A DNA stretch of 56,730 nt, taken from NCBI GenBank assembly GCA_947630825.1, contig CANRJA010000011.1, forward strand, positions 1 through 56,730, written 5' to 3'. The stretch comes from an uncultured Clostridia bacterium (GTDB lineage Bacteria; Bacillota; Clostridia; Oscillospirales; Ruminococcaceae). Below are positions 17,577-25,327 of this stretch, piece after piece (position 1 is the first letter of the stretch; each line of letters starts with the position of its first letter). The notes under the pieces are model-generated. The model was not told the DNA's origin. It was given only the letters and a program-made list of their open reading frames with translations, and did no database searches. The position numbers were made by a program, and so were the translations under genes.

Positions 17577-20399
17577 ATGTTGACTCCGCCTCGGGGTTCG
17601 GTATCGTTTGAAAAAAGGAGCGTAAAGCGGTGGATATATCAGCACAGAATTTATGGACTGGTATTTCTTATACCGCTTGTAATAATGTACATTGTGTATG
17701 CGGTGTTTAAGGTCCACCCGTGGGGAGATAACTCGGTTTTAGTTCTCGATTTAAACGGTCAGTATGTATATTACTACGAAGCCCTGAGAGACGCTTTCTG
17801 GGGAGACGGCAGTTTTATCTACAGTTGGAACAGAAACCTTTCGGGTGAGATGTTCGGTATTTTTGCGTATTATCTGTTAAGCCCTTTTATGCTGATTATA
17901 TGTATTCTGCCGAGAACTATGATGTGCGGAGCCATCGAGATAATTCAGCTTTTAAAAATCGGTACGGCTGCTGTCTCGTTTGCGTTTTTTATAAGAAAAA
18001 GCTATAAGCCTAAAAATGCAACTACCGTTATATTTTCAACCTGCTATGCTCTTATGACGTATATGGTCGTCGAGCTTATGGACCCTATGTGGCTGGACGG
18101 TCTTATATATCTGCCGTTTATTTGCTACGGAGTCGGAAAGCTTATAGATAAGGGCAAAGTGCTGTTTCTTATAATACCTCTGGCACTGATGTTTATTGCC
18201 CACTTTTATATCGGCTATATGGTGGCTATTTTTACAGCCTTGTATTTTTTGTATTACCTTTTTACAACCAAAACAAAGCAGTCGGCAAAATCCATACTGC
18301 TAAGTGTACTAAAGTTTATAGGCTCTGCGGTTGTTGCATTAATGCTCGCCTGTGTGGTTTTAATTCCGGTTTACAAGTCGCTGAGCCTGGGAAAGCTTGA
18401 ATTCAGCACTCCTGATTTTTCGCTGAGAAGTCAGTTCAATTTGTTTGACTTCTTTACAAAGCTTTTTCCGTTAAGCTACGACACGGTACGTCCTGAGGGT
18501 CTGCCTATGATTTTCTGCGGAACGCTTACGCTTATTATGGCGCCGCTGTTTTTCTTAAATAATAAAATCAGACTGAAGCAAAAAGCAGGTCTGGGCGCTT
18601 TGTCGGCTGTGCTGTTTGTCAGTATGTATTTAGCGCCTGTTGATATTGCATGGCACGGCTTTCAGGTTCCGAACTGGCTGCCTTATAGATACTCCTTTGC
18701 ATTTTCTTTTGTGCTTTTGCTTATGGCGGTAATGACGTTTGACAGATTGGACGGAGTTAGTCTGAAGGCTGTCGGCGGAACGGTTTTTGCACTTGTTTGC
18801 ACGCTTGCTTATTATGAGACGACCGATAGTTCCAGCTTTTATACAGTTACCGAAAAATCCCTTGATGACGGAACGACCTACAGCCAGATCGGCGGAATAT
18901 GGTTCTCGGCAATAATGCTTGTTTTATACTTTGTTCTGTTGCTTCTTTTAAAAAAGAGGAATAAAAGGTTTATTTCCATATTTATATCGGTAGTTGTGTT
19001 TGCCGAGCTTTATCTGGTATCGCTTGATACGGTAAGAAAGATAGATACAGACGTTGCTTACAGTGAATATACAAGTTATGAGAATTATATGACCGATATA
19101 CGGGAAATAGTTGATGACATACAAGAGAGTGACAAATCCTTTTACCGAATGGAAAAGACATTTGACAGAACGGTCTGTGACCCTATGGGAATAGGTTATG
19201 CTGGTATTTCTCATTCATCATCGACTATGAATACGAAGGCGCTTTTGTTCCTTAAAAAGCTGGGGTACGGCTACGGAGGAAATTTCACCTGCTATAACGG
19301 CTCGACATATCTGAACGATTCGCTTTTGGGTGTAAAATATCTTGTAGATAAGGACGACGAGCTTTGGTCGGCTTATTGTTCGACGAGAATAGAAAATGTT
19401 CCGTTAAAATATAACAAGGTAAAGGATTTCAAAGCGTCAGATGAATCAACAGACGGAACAGTTACACAGTATGAAAATCCATATGCTTTGTCTGTCGGAT
19501 TTCAGGCGGATTCAAGCGTGTGTGATTTGAAGCTTGGGGAATCAAATCCGTTTGAAAATCAAAATGACGTTTTTAATGCAATCATTGCAAACAGTTCGGA
19601 TAAGGGTAAAAATCAGATACTAAAGCCGCTGCAATTCACAGTTGACGAGATGGTCAATGTGGAGTCAGAGCCTTACGGAGACGACCTGACAAGGTATTAC
19701 AATACTGCAGAGGAGGGTTCCGAAAGCCATATAGATTATCTTATCAGTGTACAAAGCGACGGACCTGTATATGTTTATTTCCCGACGACATATGAAAAGG
19801 CGTGCAATCTTTGGTATTATGACGAGGAGGAGTTTCAGAGATATAAGTCTGAAAATAGCAGCGAGCCTGAAATGGATTATGCGGGCGGTTACTTCGAGGG
19901 GGATAATTACAGAATAGCGGATCTCGGAGAATTTGAAAAAGGCAGTACGATAAGACTGAGAATTACTCTGGATAGGGAGGCTTTCTGGAGCGAGGAGTTG
20001 TTTTATACATTAGATCATCAGGCGTTTGTAGACGCTGTTAATACTATCAAACAAAACGAGTTCGAGGTAACTGAATATACTGACAGAAGCTTAAAGGGCA
20101 ATATTGAAATAAGCGGAAGCGATAAAGTTATGCTTACGACAATTCCTTATGAAGATGGCTGGAAAATAACTGTTGACGGCAAGGAGACACAGCCTGTATG
20201 TGCTATTGAGTCACTGACAGCGCTAAGGCTTGATGAGGGAGAACACGAGATAGAGATGGTCTTTATGCCGAATTACTTCGTTTTTTCTGTTGTTATTTCA
20301 ATTGTGGGTTTGATTATTTGCGCTGTGATATTTGTTGTTGAGTATAAAAACGGTATTCTAAAAGAAAAGATAATAAAAAAATTCTCTAAAGCTAAATAA
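17577..20399 (+). CDS. yfhO: YfhO family membrane glycosyltransferase
   Basis: About 940 aa. The ATG at 17577 has AAGGAGA eight bases upstream; ATGs at 17532 and 17556 are alternatives with poorer sites. Around thirteen membrane helices fill the first two thirds, with an early extracytoplasmic loop containing VLDLNGQYVYYYEALRD typical of YfhO. A large outer domain (about 510-905) and one last helix follow. YfhO proteins have GT-C-like topology and are thought to move lipid-linked sugars onto lipoteichoic or related polymers. The neighbouring CsbB-like gene would make that donor. Confidence 0.88.
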   Translation: MLTPPRGSVSFEKRSVKRWIYQHRIYGLVFLIPLVIMYIVYAVFKVHPWGDNSVLVLDLNGQYVYYYEALRDAFWGDGSFIYSWNRNLSGEMFGIFAYYLLSPFMLIICILPRTMMCGAIEIIQLLKIGTAAVSFAFFIRKSYKPKNATTVIFSTCYALMTYMVVELMDPMWLDGLIYLPFICYGVGKLIDKGKVLFLIIPLALMFIAHFYIGYMVAIFTALYFLYYLFTTKTKQSAKSILLSVLKFIGSAVVALMLACVVLIPVYKSLSLGKLEFSTPDFSLRSQFNLFDFFTKLFPLSYDTVRPEGLPMIFCGTLTLIMAPLFFLNNKIRLKQKAGLGALSAVLFVSMYLAPVDIAWHGFQVPNWLPYRYSFAFSFVLLLMAVMTFDRLDGVSLKAVGGTVFALVCTLAYYETTDSSSFYTVTEKSLDDGTTYSQIGGIWFSAIMLVLYFVLLLLLKKRNKRFISIFISVVVFAELYLVSLDTVRKIDTDVAYSEYTSYENYMTDIREIVDDIQESDKSFYRMEKTFDRTVCDPMGIGYAGISHSSSTMNTKALLFLKKLGYGYGGNFTCYNGSTYLNDSLLGVKYLVDKDDELWSAYCSTRIENVPLKYNKVKDFKASDESTDGTVTQYENPYALSVGFQADSSVCDLKLGESNPFENQNDVFNAIIANSSDKGKNQILKPLQFTVDEMVNVESEPYGDDLTRYYNTAEEGSESHIDYLISVQSDGPVYVYFPTTYEKACNLWYYDEEEFQRYKSENSSEPEMDYAGGYFEGDNYRIADLGEFEKGSTIRLRITLDREAFWSEELFYTLDHQAFVDAVNTIKQNEFEVTEYTDRSLKGNIEISGSDKVMLTTIPYEDGWKITVDGKETQPVCAIESLTALRLDEGEHEIEMVFMPNYFVFSVVISIVGLIICAVIFVVEYKNGILKEKIIKKFSKAK

Positions 20400-20470
20400 A
20401 ATGATAAATAGTCGTTTCATTCGGCATTTATCTTCGTTGACATAGAAAACTAAATGGGTTTATTATTATA

Positions 20471-20497
20471 ACAGGAGGAATAATTCCCTCCTGTTTT
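20471..20497 (+). terminator. Terminator after yfhO
   Basis: ACAGGAGG / CCTCCTGT stem, loop of about 8 nt, followed by five T and a long T-rich stretch. Confidence 0.85.
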
Positions 20498-20641
20498 TGT
20501 TTTATTTTTTTATATTTTTTATATTTTTGCTTGTAGAAGTTTTAGGAGGTAACAGTCTAAAAACTAATTTCAGCAATGAGCCCATATTTGTTTTAAAGAC
20601 GTATTTGGGTTCGGGAATTTTAAGAAAGGATGGACAACAAA

Positions 20642-21451
20642 ATGAGAAAAAAATTAACCTATGGTGACGGAGCGCCCCTTGCGCTTTCGGTTTTTGCAGT
20701 TATTCTAAGCGCTCTTGCGGTGTTTTCTGAGTTTATCGGACGCAATGTGTTTAACTACTTCTTCGAAACGAGACGCACCTACATATTAAGTGCAGGAAAG
20801 TATATGTACTTTCAAAATTACGGAAGGGCATTAACTGTTTTCGTTGTATCAGCTGCATTTTGCTTTATACTTTTCAAATCTCGAAAAAGAAAAAGCATTG
20901 GCTCGGCTGAATGTTCGGTAGTTATGCTAACATCGCTGTCTCTTGGAGCTTATTCAGCCGCACAGCTAGGTCACGAGCTTAAAACCGGAAGCTTTTTGGA
21001 TTTTGCAGGACTTGATGATTCGGAGCTTTTTATATCATTGTTCAGATACGGCGTTGAAGCGTTTACAATATTGCCTGCATTGTTTTTAATTCTCTCCTCG
21101 CTGACTATGTTTGCAAGACTGTCAGCGGAAACATTCAAGGTAAGAGTTGAGAAACAGCTTCCGCTGGCATTTGAGGTGGACAACAGCGAGCCTGTTGTGG
21201 TTGAAGGCATTAAAAGCGTTGTTGATGAAAGCAAAGATGATATCGCTGATTTACCAAAATCTCAGGCTGAAAATTTACAAGGCGACACAGGTTCTATTTT
21301 CGAAATTATCAAGGAAGAAGAAACTTCTGATGAAACTGAAAGCGATATGACTTCTATTTCAAAAGAAGATTTGGATAATGAAAATTCAGAAGAAGAGCTT
21401 GAAAACCAAGTTACATTCGACAGCTTAAATCAACCGGTTGCAGGGAGCTAA
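20642..21451 (+). CDS. Hypothetical membrane protein with acidic C-terminal tail
   Basis: 269 aa from the ATG at 20642; AAAGGA lies 11 bases upstream and overlaps an earlier in-frame ATG at 20630, which is therefore unlikely. Four hydrophobic helices (about 14-34, 58-76, 90-110, 140-165) are followed by a roughly 95-residue tail rich in Glu, Asp and Ser without obvious domain. I do not recognise the family. The tail is probably cytoplasmic and disordered. It stands between two terminators, hence monocistronic. Confidence 0.6.
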   Translation: MRKKLTYGDGAPLALSVFAVILSALAVFSEFIGRNVFNYFFETRRTYILSAGKYMYFQNYGRALTVFVVSAAFCFILFKSRKRKSIGSAECSVVMLTSLSLGAYSAAQLGHELKTGSFLDFAGLDDSELFISLFRYGVEAFTILPALFLILSSLTMFARLSAETFKVRVEKQLPLAFEVDNSEPVVVEGIKSVVDESKDDIADLPKSQAENLQGDTGSIFEIIKEEETSDETESDMTSISKEDLDNENSEEELENQVTFDSLNQPVAGS

Positions 21452-21523
21452 TTATTTTTATGAAAATAACTCCGTCAGCAATTTATACTAAGCATTTTTA
21501 CTTCTAAAATTTATACAGCTTTT

Positions 21524-21556
21524 AAAGGGTATCTTTTGATGCCCTTTCTTTTTTGT
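21524..21556 (+). terminator. Terminator before asnB
   Basis: AAAGGGTATC / GATGCCCTTT 10-bp stem with a TTTT loop, then CTTTTTT. Confidence 0.92.
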
Positions 21557-21617
21557 ATTACGCTTTATTTAGTACCCGATTTGAAATATAAACATATAAT
21601 AATCTGAGGTGATTTTT

Positions 21618-23456
21618 ATGTGCGGAATAGCAGGCTCGGTGAACTGCAATGATGTTTTTGAAAAAGATATAAGGTATCTTTACGATATTAAAAATGTTCT
21701 CAAAAGGAGAGGACCCGACCAGGACGGCGTTTACATAAATAACGACGTTGCACTCGTTCATACCCGGTTGGCGGTAATAGACGTTATGAACGGAATACAG
21801 CCAATGATAACAAAAGAGTACGGTGATGATTACATAATAGTTTACAACGGAGAAATTTACAACACTGATGAAGTTAGAGACGAACTTAAATATAAAGGTC
21901 ACAGTTTTAATGGTCATTCGGATACAGAGGTTGTGTTAAAAGCCTTTATCGAGTGGGGAGAGGACAGTGTTAAAAAGCTAAACGGCATTTTTGCTTATGC
22001 TATTTGGAGCGAGAAGGACAACAGTCTGTTTATGGCTCGTGACAGAATGGGTGTAAAGCCTTTATTTTATTCTCAAAAGGGTGACAGGCTTATCTTTTCA
22101 AGTGAAATAAAAGGTATGCTGGCGCATCCGCTTATAAGACCGCAGGTGGATCTAACATCAATAGCTGAGATTATGCTTATAGGTCCGGGACGGACGATGG
22201 GCTATGGGATATACAAGGATGTAAGCGAGCTTCTTCCGGGGTATTCTGCGACATTTAAGGACGGACGTCTTAAAATTCAGCAATACTGGAAGTTGGAGGA
22301 CAAGGAGTGTAACGATACTTTTGAACAGTGTCTTGAGAAGGTAACGTATCTAGTCACAGACTCAATAAAGCGTCAAATTGTATCTGATGTTCCGCTGGGA
22401 ACATTTCTTTCGGGCGGGCTTGATTCAAGCGCGATTTCAGCAATTACCAACAGAGAGTACAAAAAGCAGAACCGTCAGCTTGATACATTTTCAGTTGAGT
22501 ACGTTGACAATGAGAAGTATTTTAAGGTAAACAAGTTCCAGCCCAACAGCGACAACATATATGTCGATAAAATGGTAGATTTTCTAGGCAGCAATCACCA
22601 TTACATAAAGGTTGATACTCCTGAGCTTGTAAAAGGACTGTTTATGTCGGTCGACGCTAGAGATCTTCCCGGAATGGCTGACGTTGACTCTTCTATGCTT
22701 TTGTTTTGCAAAGAAGTTAAAAATACCTGCAAGGTTGCCTTGTCGGGAGAGTGCGCCGATGAAATTTTCGGCGGTTATCCTTGGTACAGAGACAAGGAAA
22801 TTCGTATGACGGACGGCTTTCCTTGGTCGCAGTCAACGGCTTATAGAAACAGTCTGATGAGAGACGAAATTAAAATGTCTATTAATGCTAATCAGTATGT
22901 ATATGGAAAGTATCTTGAAACCATAGGAAAGGTTAATGTTCCTGATGATTTTGATAAAACAGAAAAACGTATGCGTGAGATGTTCAGGCTGAATGTAGAC
23001 TGGTTTATGCAAAATCTTCTCGAGCGCAAGGACAGAATGAGTATGTACAGCGGACTTGAGGTGAGAGTGCCGTTTTGCGATTACAGAATTGCAGAGTATT
23101 TATATTCTGTTCCGTGGAAGTATAAGGATTATGAGGGGAGAGAAAAGGGACTTCTCAGAAAGGCTCTGGAAGTCGATAATTGTCTGCCTGAGGAGATATT
23201 ATGGAGAAAGAAAAGTCCTTACCCCAAAACGCATAATCCAAATTATCTTTCTGCTGTTACGAAGCTTATGGAGGAGGTAGTTGAAAATTCAGCGTCGCCG
23301 ATACTTCATATAGTAAAGAAGTCAGAACTGGAAAAGCTGCTTAATCGTAAAGAGGAAATATACTGGTACGGACAGCTTATGGCAAAGCCTCAGACGATAG
23401 CATATCTTCTGCAAATAAATTATTGGCTTGACAAGTATAATATTTGTGTGGTTTAA
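21618..23456 (+). CDS. asnB: Asparagine synthase (glutamine-hydrolysing)
   Basis: 612 aa. I start it at the ATG at 21618 because the next codon is the Cys that must become the N-terminal nucleophile after Met removal (MCGIAG); GAGGTGAT lies seven bases upstream. The class II glutamine amidotransferase domain (about 2-190) shows RGPDQDG and HTRLAVID. The synthase domain has the PP-loop FLSGGLDSSAIS at about residue 265 and later LSGECADEIFGGYPW. It makes asparagine from aspartate, glutamine and ATP. Monocistronic by position, with terminator upstream. Confidence 0.96.
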   Translation: MCGIAGSVNCNDVFEKDIRYLYDIKNVLKRRGPDQDGVYINNDVALVHTRLAVIDVMNGIQPMITKEYGDDYIIVYNGEIYNTDEVRDELKYKGHSFNGHSDTEVVLKAFIEWGEDSVKKLNGIFAYAIWSEKDNSLFMARDRMGVKPLFYSQKGDRLIFSSEIKGMLAHPLIRPQVDLTSIAEIMLIGPGRTMGYGIYKDVSELLPGYSATFKDGRLKIQQYWKLEDKECNDTFEQCLEKVTYLVTDSIKRQIVSDVPLGTFLSGGLDSSAISAITNREYKKQNRQLDTFSVEYVDNEKYFKVNKFQPNSDNIYVDKMVDFLGSNHHYIKVDTPELVKGLFMSVDARDLPGMADVDSSMLLFCKEVKNTCKVALSGECADEIFGGYPWYRDKEIRMTDGFPWSQSTAYRNSLMRDEIKMSINANQYVYGKYLETIGKVNVPDDFDKTEKRMREMFRLNVDWFMQNLLERKDRMSMYSGLEVRVPFCDYRIAEYLYSVPWKYKDYEGREKGLLRKALEVDNCLPEEILWRKKSPYPKTHNPNYLSAVTKLMEEVVENSASPILHIVKKSELEKLLNRKEEIYWYGQLMAKPQTIAYLLQINYWLDKYNICVV

Positions 23457-23488
23457 ATATAATTAAATGATTTGTTTTACTAAGATAT

Positions 23489-23517
23489 TTGACTTTAGGA
23501 AATAATAAGGTTATAAT
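23489..23517 (+). promoter_or_regulatory. Promoter of the Thr-rich surface protein gene
   Basis: TTGACT, 17-bp spacer, TATAAT. Confidence 0.8.
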
Positions 23518-23558
23518 TTAAATGTATTAACAGGTAATTAAGCGAAAGGAAGATAAAA

Positions 23559-24314
23559 ATGTCAAATAAGATAAAAAGAGCGCTTTGCATTATATTGTCG
23601 CTTGCAGTTGTGCCGACTGCTTGTTTAACCGCTTTTGCAGAGGATCCGGCTGCTGAGCCTACAAACAATAACAGCGAGCAGGTTTTCGAGCCGTCAAGCT
23701 CTGCTTCACAGTCGGAGACCGAGACGGTAACAACCCCTGAAACAACAACTACAACGACTACTGCCACAACTACTACCACTACAACTGTTTCAACCACCAA
23801 GCGTTCAAAGAAGTCAAAAACTAAAACCACTACTACCACTGTTCAGACGAGCGAGTACAGGAATACAACAACTAACAGGAATCCTGCGCAGGTAAAAACG
23901 ACAACTACATCAGAAAACGATAAAGACGATGAAGAAGAAACGGCTTCAGCATCAGTTGTAACAACATCTGATACAAACCCAAGAGGAAGTATGACGCTGT
24001 TTCAGTCAGTTCTTATGATGGTAATTATAGTTCTGGTAATTGCTATATTAGCAGTAGTTTTGTGGATGAGGTCTAAGAAGAAAAAGAACGACAACAATTA
24101 CGACGATTATGATGACTATGACGATTACCAAGGCGGCGGAAACGGCGGTCAGGGTTATAAGGACGGATATTATGATAATCAAGACTATGACGGTTATGAT
24201 GATCCAAGGAGTCAGAATTTCCAAGACGACTACGACGATGAGCCTGAAATAATCTATGCTGAGGATTCAGATGATTTTGATAATTACGATTCAAACGATT
24301 CTCGCTACAGATAA
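23559..24314 (+). CDS. Surface protein with Thr-rich stalk and acidic cytoplasmic tail
   Basis: 251 aa. A signal peptide ends near CLTAFAED (about residue 27). A Ser/Thr-rich region with long Thr runs (about 50-135), probably an extended or glycosylated stalk, leads to one membrane helix (about 150-172). A short Lys cluster as stop-transfer follows. The C-terminal 75 residues are extremely rich in Asp and Tyr (repeated DDYDDY), with Gly and Asn. No folded domain is visible. The layout resembles a single-pass sensor or anchor, but the function is unknown. Confidence 0.7.
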   Translation: MSNKIKRALCIILSLAVVPTACLTAFAEDPAAEPTNNNSEQVFEPSSSASQSETETVTTPETTTTTTTATTTTTTTVSTTKRSKKSKTKTTTTTVQTSEYRNTTTNRNPAQVKTTTTSENDKDDEEETASASVVTTSDTNPRGSMTLFQSVLMMVIIVLVIAILAVVLWMRSKKKKNDNNYDDYDDYDDYQGGGNGGQGYKDGYYDNQDYDGYDDPRSQNFQDDYDDEPEIIYAEDSDDFDNYDSNDSRYR

Positions 24315-24321
24315 TAAAAAT

Positions 24322-24352
24322 AAGCTCCCGACTGAAAAATCGGGAGCTTTTG
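24322..24352. terminator. Bidirectional terminator
   Basis: AAGCTCCCGA / TCGGGAGCTT stem with an 8-nt loop, TTTT after it and A-rich DNA before it. It separates convergent genes. Confidence 0.9.
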
Positions 24353-24383
24353 TTATACTCAAATGTATTTTATTTTACTGAGT

Positions 24384-25133
24384 TTATTCGTAATCTATTA
24401 CGTTTACCCAGTTCATCAAAAAGTCTTTCTCTTCGGGGTTTCCCTTAACCGACTGTGAAGCCGCAACAATAGGCATCCACTGCTGAACGTACTGCTTAGC
24501 GGTATCGCTCTTTTCGCAGAACAGGTTGAGATATTTCTCTCCCAGCTTTTTCTGACCGTGAAGCATAAACAAAAGATAAGTTCTTGCAGCGTCTGCGGAA
24601 GCGTTACCCTGAGTAGCGTGCGCCCAGTCAATTACATAGGCTTCACCGTTTTCGGTAATAATTACATTCGACGGGTTAAAATCTCCGTGGCATACTTTAT
24701 TGTGTTTAGGCATTCCAGCCAAGCGGGTGTGAAGCTCGTATCTTGTTGTGGCGTCCAAATCAGTCTGAGAGATCTTACCCTGCATTTTGTCTTTCAGCTT
24801 GTTTAAAAGAGGGCTTCGCTTGCTTTGAATTTTAAGTTGTATATCAACGAATAACTCCATATATTCGTCAGTCTTTTCGGGGTTTTCTTCAATTAGCTTT
24901 GCGATAGTCTTACCCTCGATAAACTGACTTGTGATTGCCCACTTACCGTCGATTTTAGAAACCTCCAAAATGGAAGGTATGTTAAGTCCTGTTTCTTCAA
25001 CTCTTGCCTGATTGAGAGCCTCGTTTAAGATGTCGGATTTCTTGAAATCTTCGTTGAAGACCTTTATAGCCTTATTTCCGTCTTTATAAATGGTCTTTTT
25101 GCTTCTCTTAGCTATTACCTTTTCAAAATCCAT
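24384..25133 (-). CDS. Aminoglycoside phosphotransferase-like kinase
   Basis: 249 aa from the ATG at 25133, seven bases after GGAGGAT. Protein-kinase-like fold: an N-terminal lobe with the likely ATP Lys in KAIKVF (about residue 28). The catalytic loop is HGDFNPSNVI (about 150) and the metal-binding motif is VIDWAHA. This is the APH/choline-kinase superfamily. Many clostridial members phosphorylate small molecules other than antibiotics, so resistance should not be assumed. It follows adhE after a repeat-rich gap and is probably transcribed separately. Confidence 0.8.
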   Translation of the reverse strand: MDFEKVIAKRSKKTIYKDGNKAIKVFNEDFKKSDILNEALNQARVEETGLNIPSILEVSKIDGKWAITSQFIEGKTIAKLIEENPEKTDEYMELFVDIQLKIQSKRSPLLNKLKDKMQGKISQTDLDATTRYELHTRLAGMPKHNKVCHGDFNPSNVIITENGEAYVIDWAHATQGNASADAARTYLLFMLHGQKKLGEKYLNLFCEKSDTAKQYVQQWMPIVAASQSVKGNPEEKDFLMNWVNVIDYE

Positions 25134-25223
25134 AATCAATATCCTCCAATTTTATTTATTTGCTAACGATATCTTTCTTCATAAATAATACCAAAAATAT
25201 ATGCCAAATGCAAGGGCATTTAG

Positions 25224-25320
25224 ATGCAAGATGCAAGAAGCAAGAAGTTAGAAGCAAGAGGCAAGAAAATATTAATTAAATTTTTCAGAGACATTGTTTC
25301 TTGCTTCTTGCATCTGGTTT
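25224..25320. repeat. Heptad repeats arranged as a long inverted repeat
   Basis: Units like ATGCAAG, AAGCAAG and AGGCAAG occur in tandem at 25224-25266 and reappear inverted at 25296-25316. The arms at 25230-25246 and 25298-25314 are a perfect 17-bp inverted repeat. The array lies between adhE and the kinase gene and may act as a hairpin at the adhE transcript end. Confidence 0.85.
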
Positions 25321-25327
25321 CTTGTCT

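Noticed and set aside
20437-20466. TTGACA/TATTAT promoter before the 20642 gene
   Set aside because: Its start point would fall on the first base of the terminator hairpin at 20471, so it is doubtful as the functional promoter.
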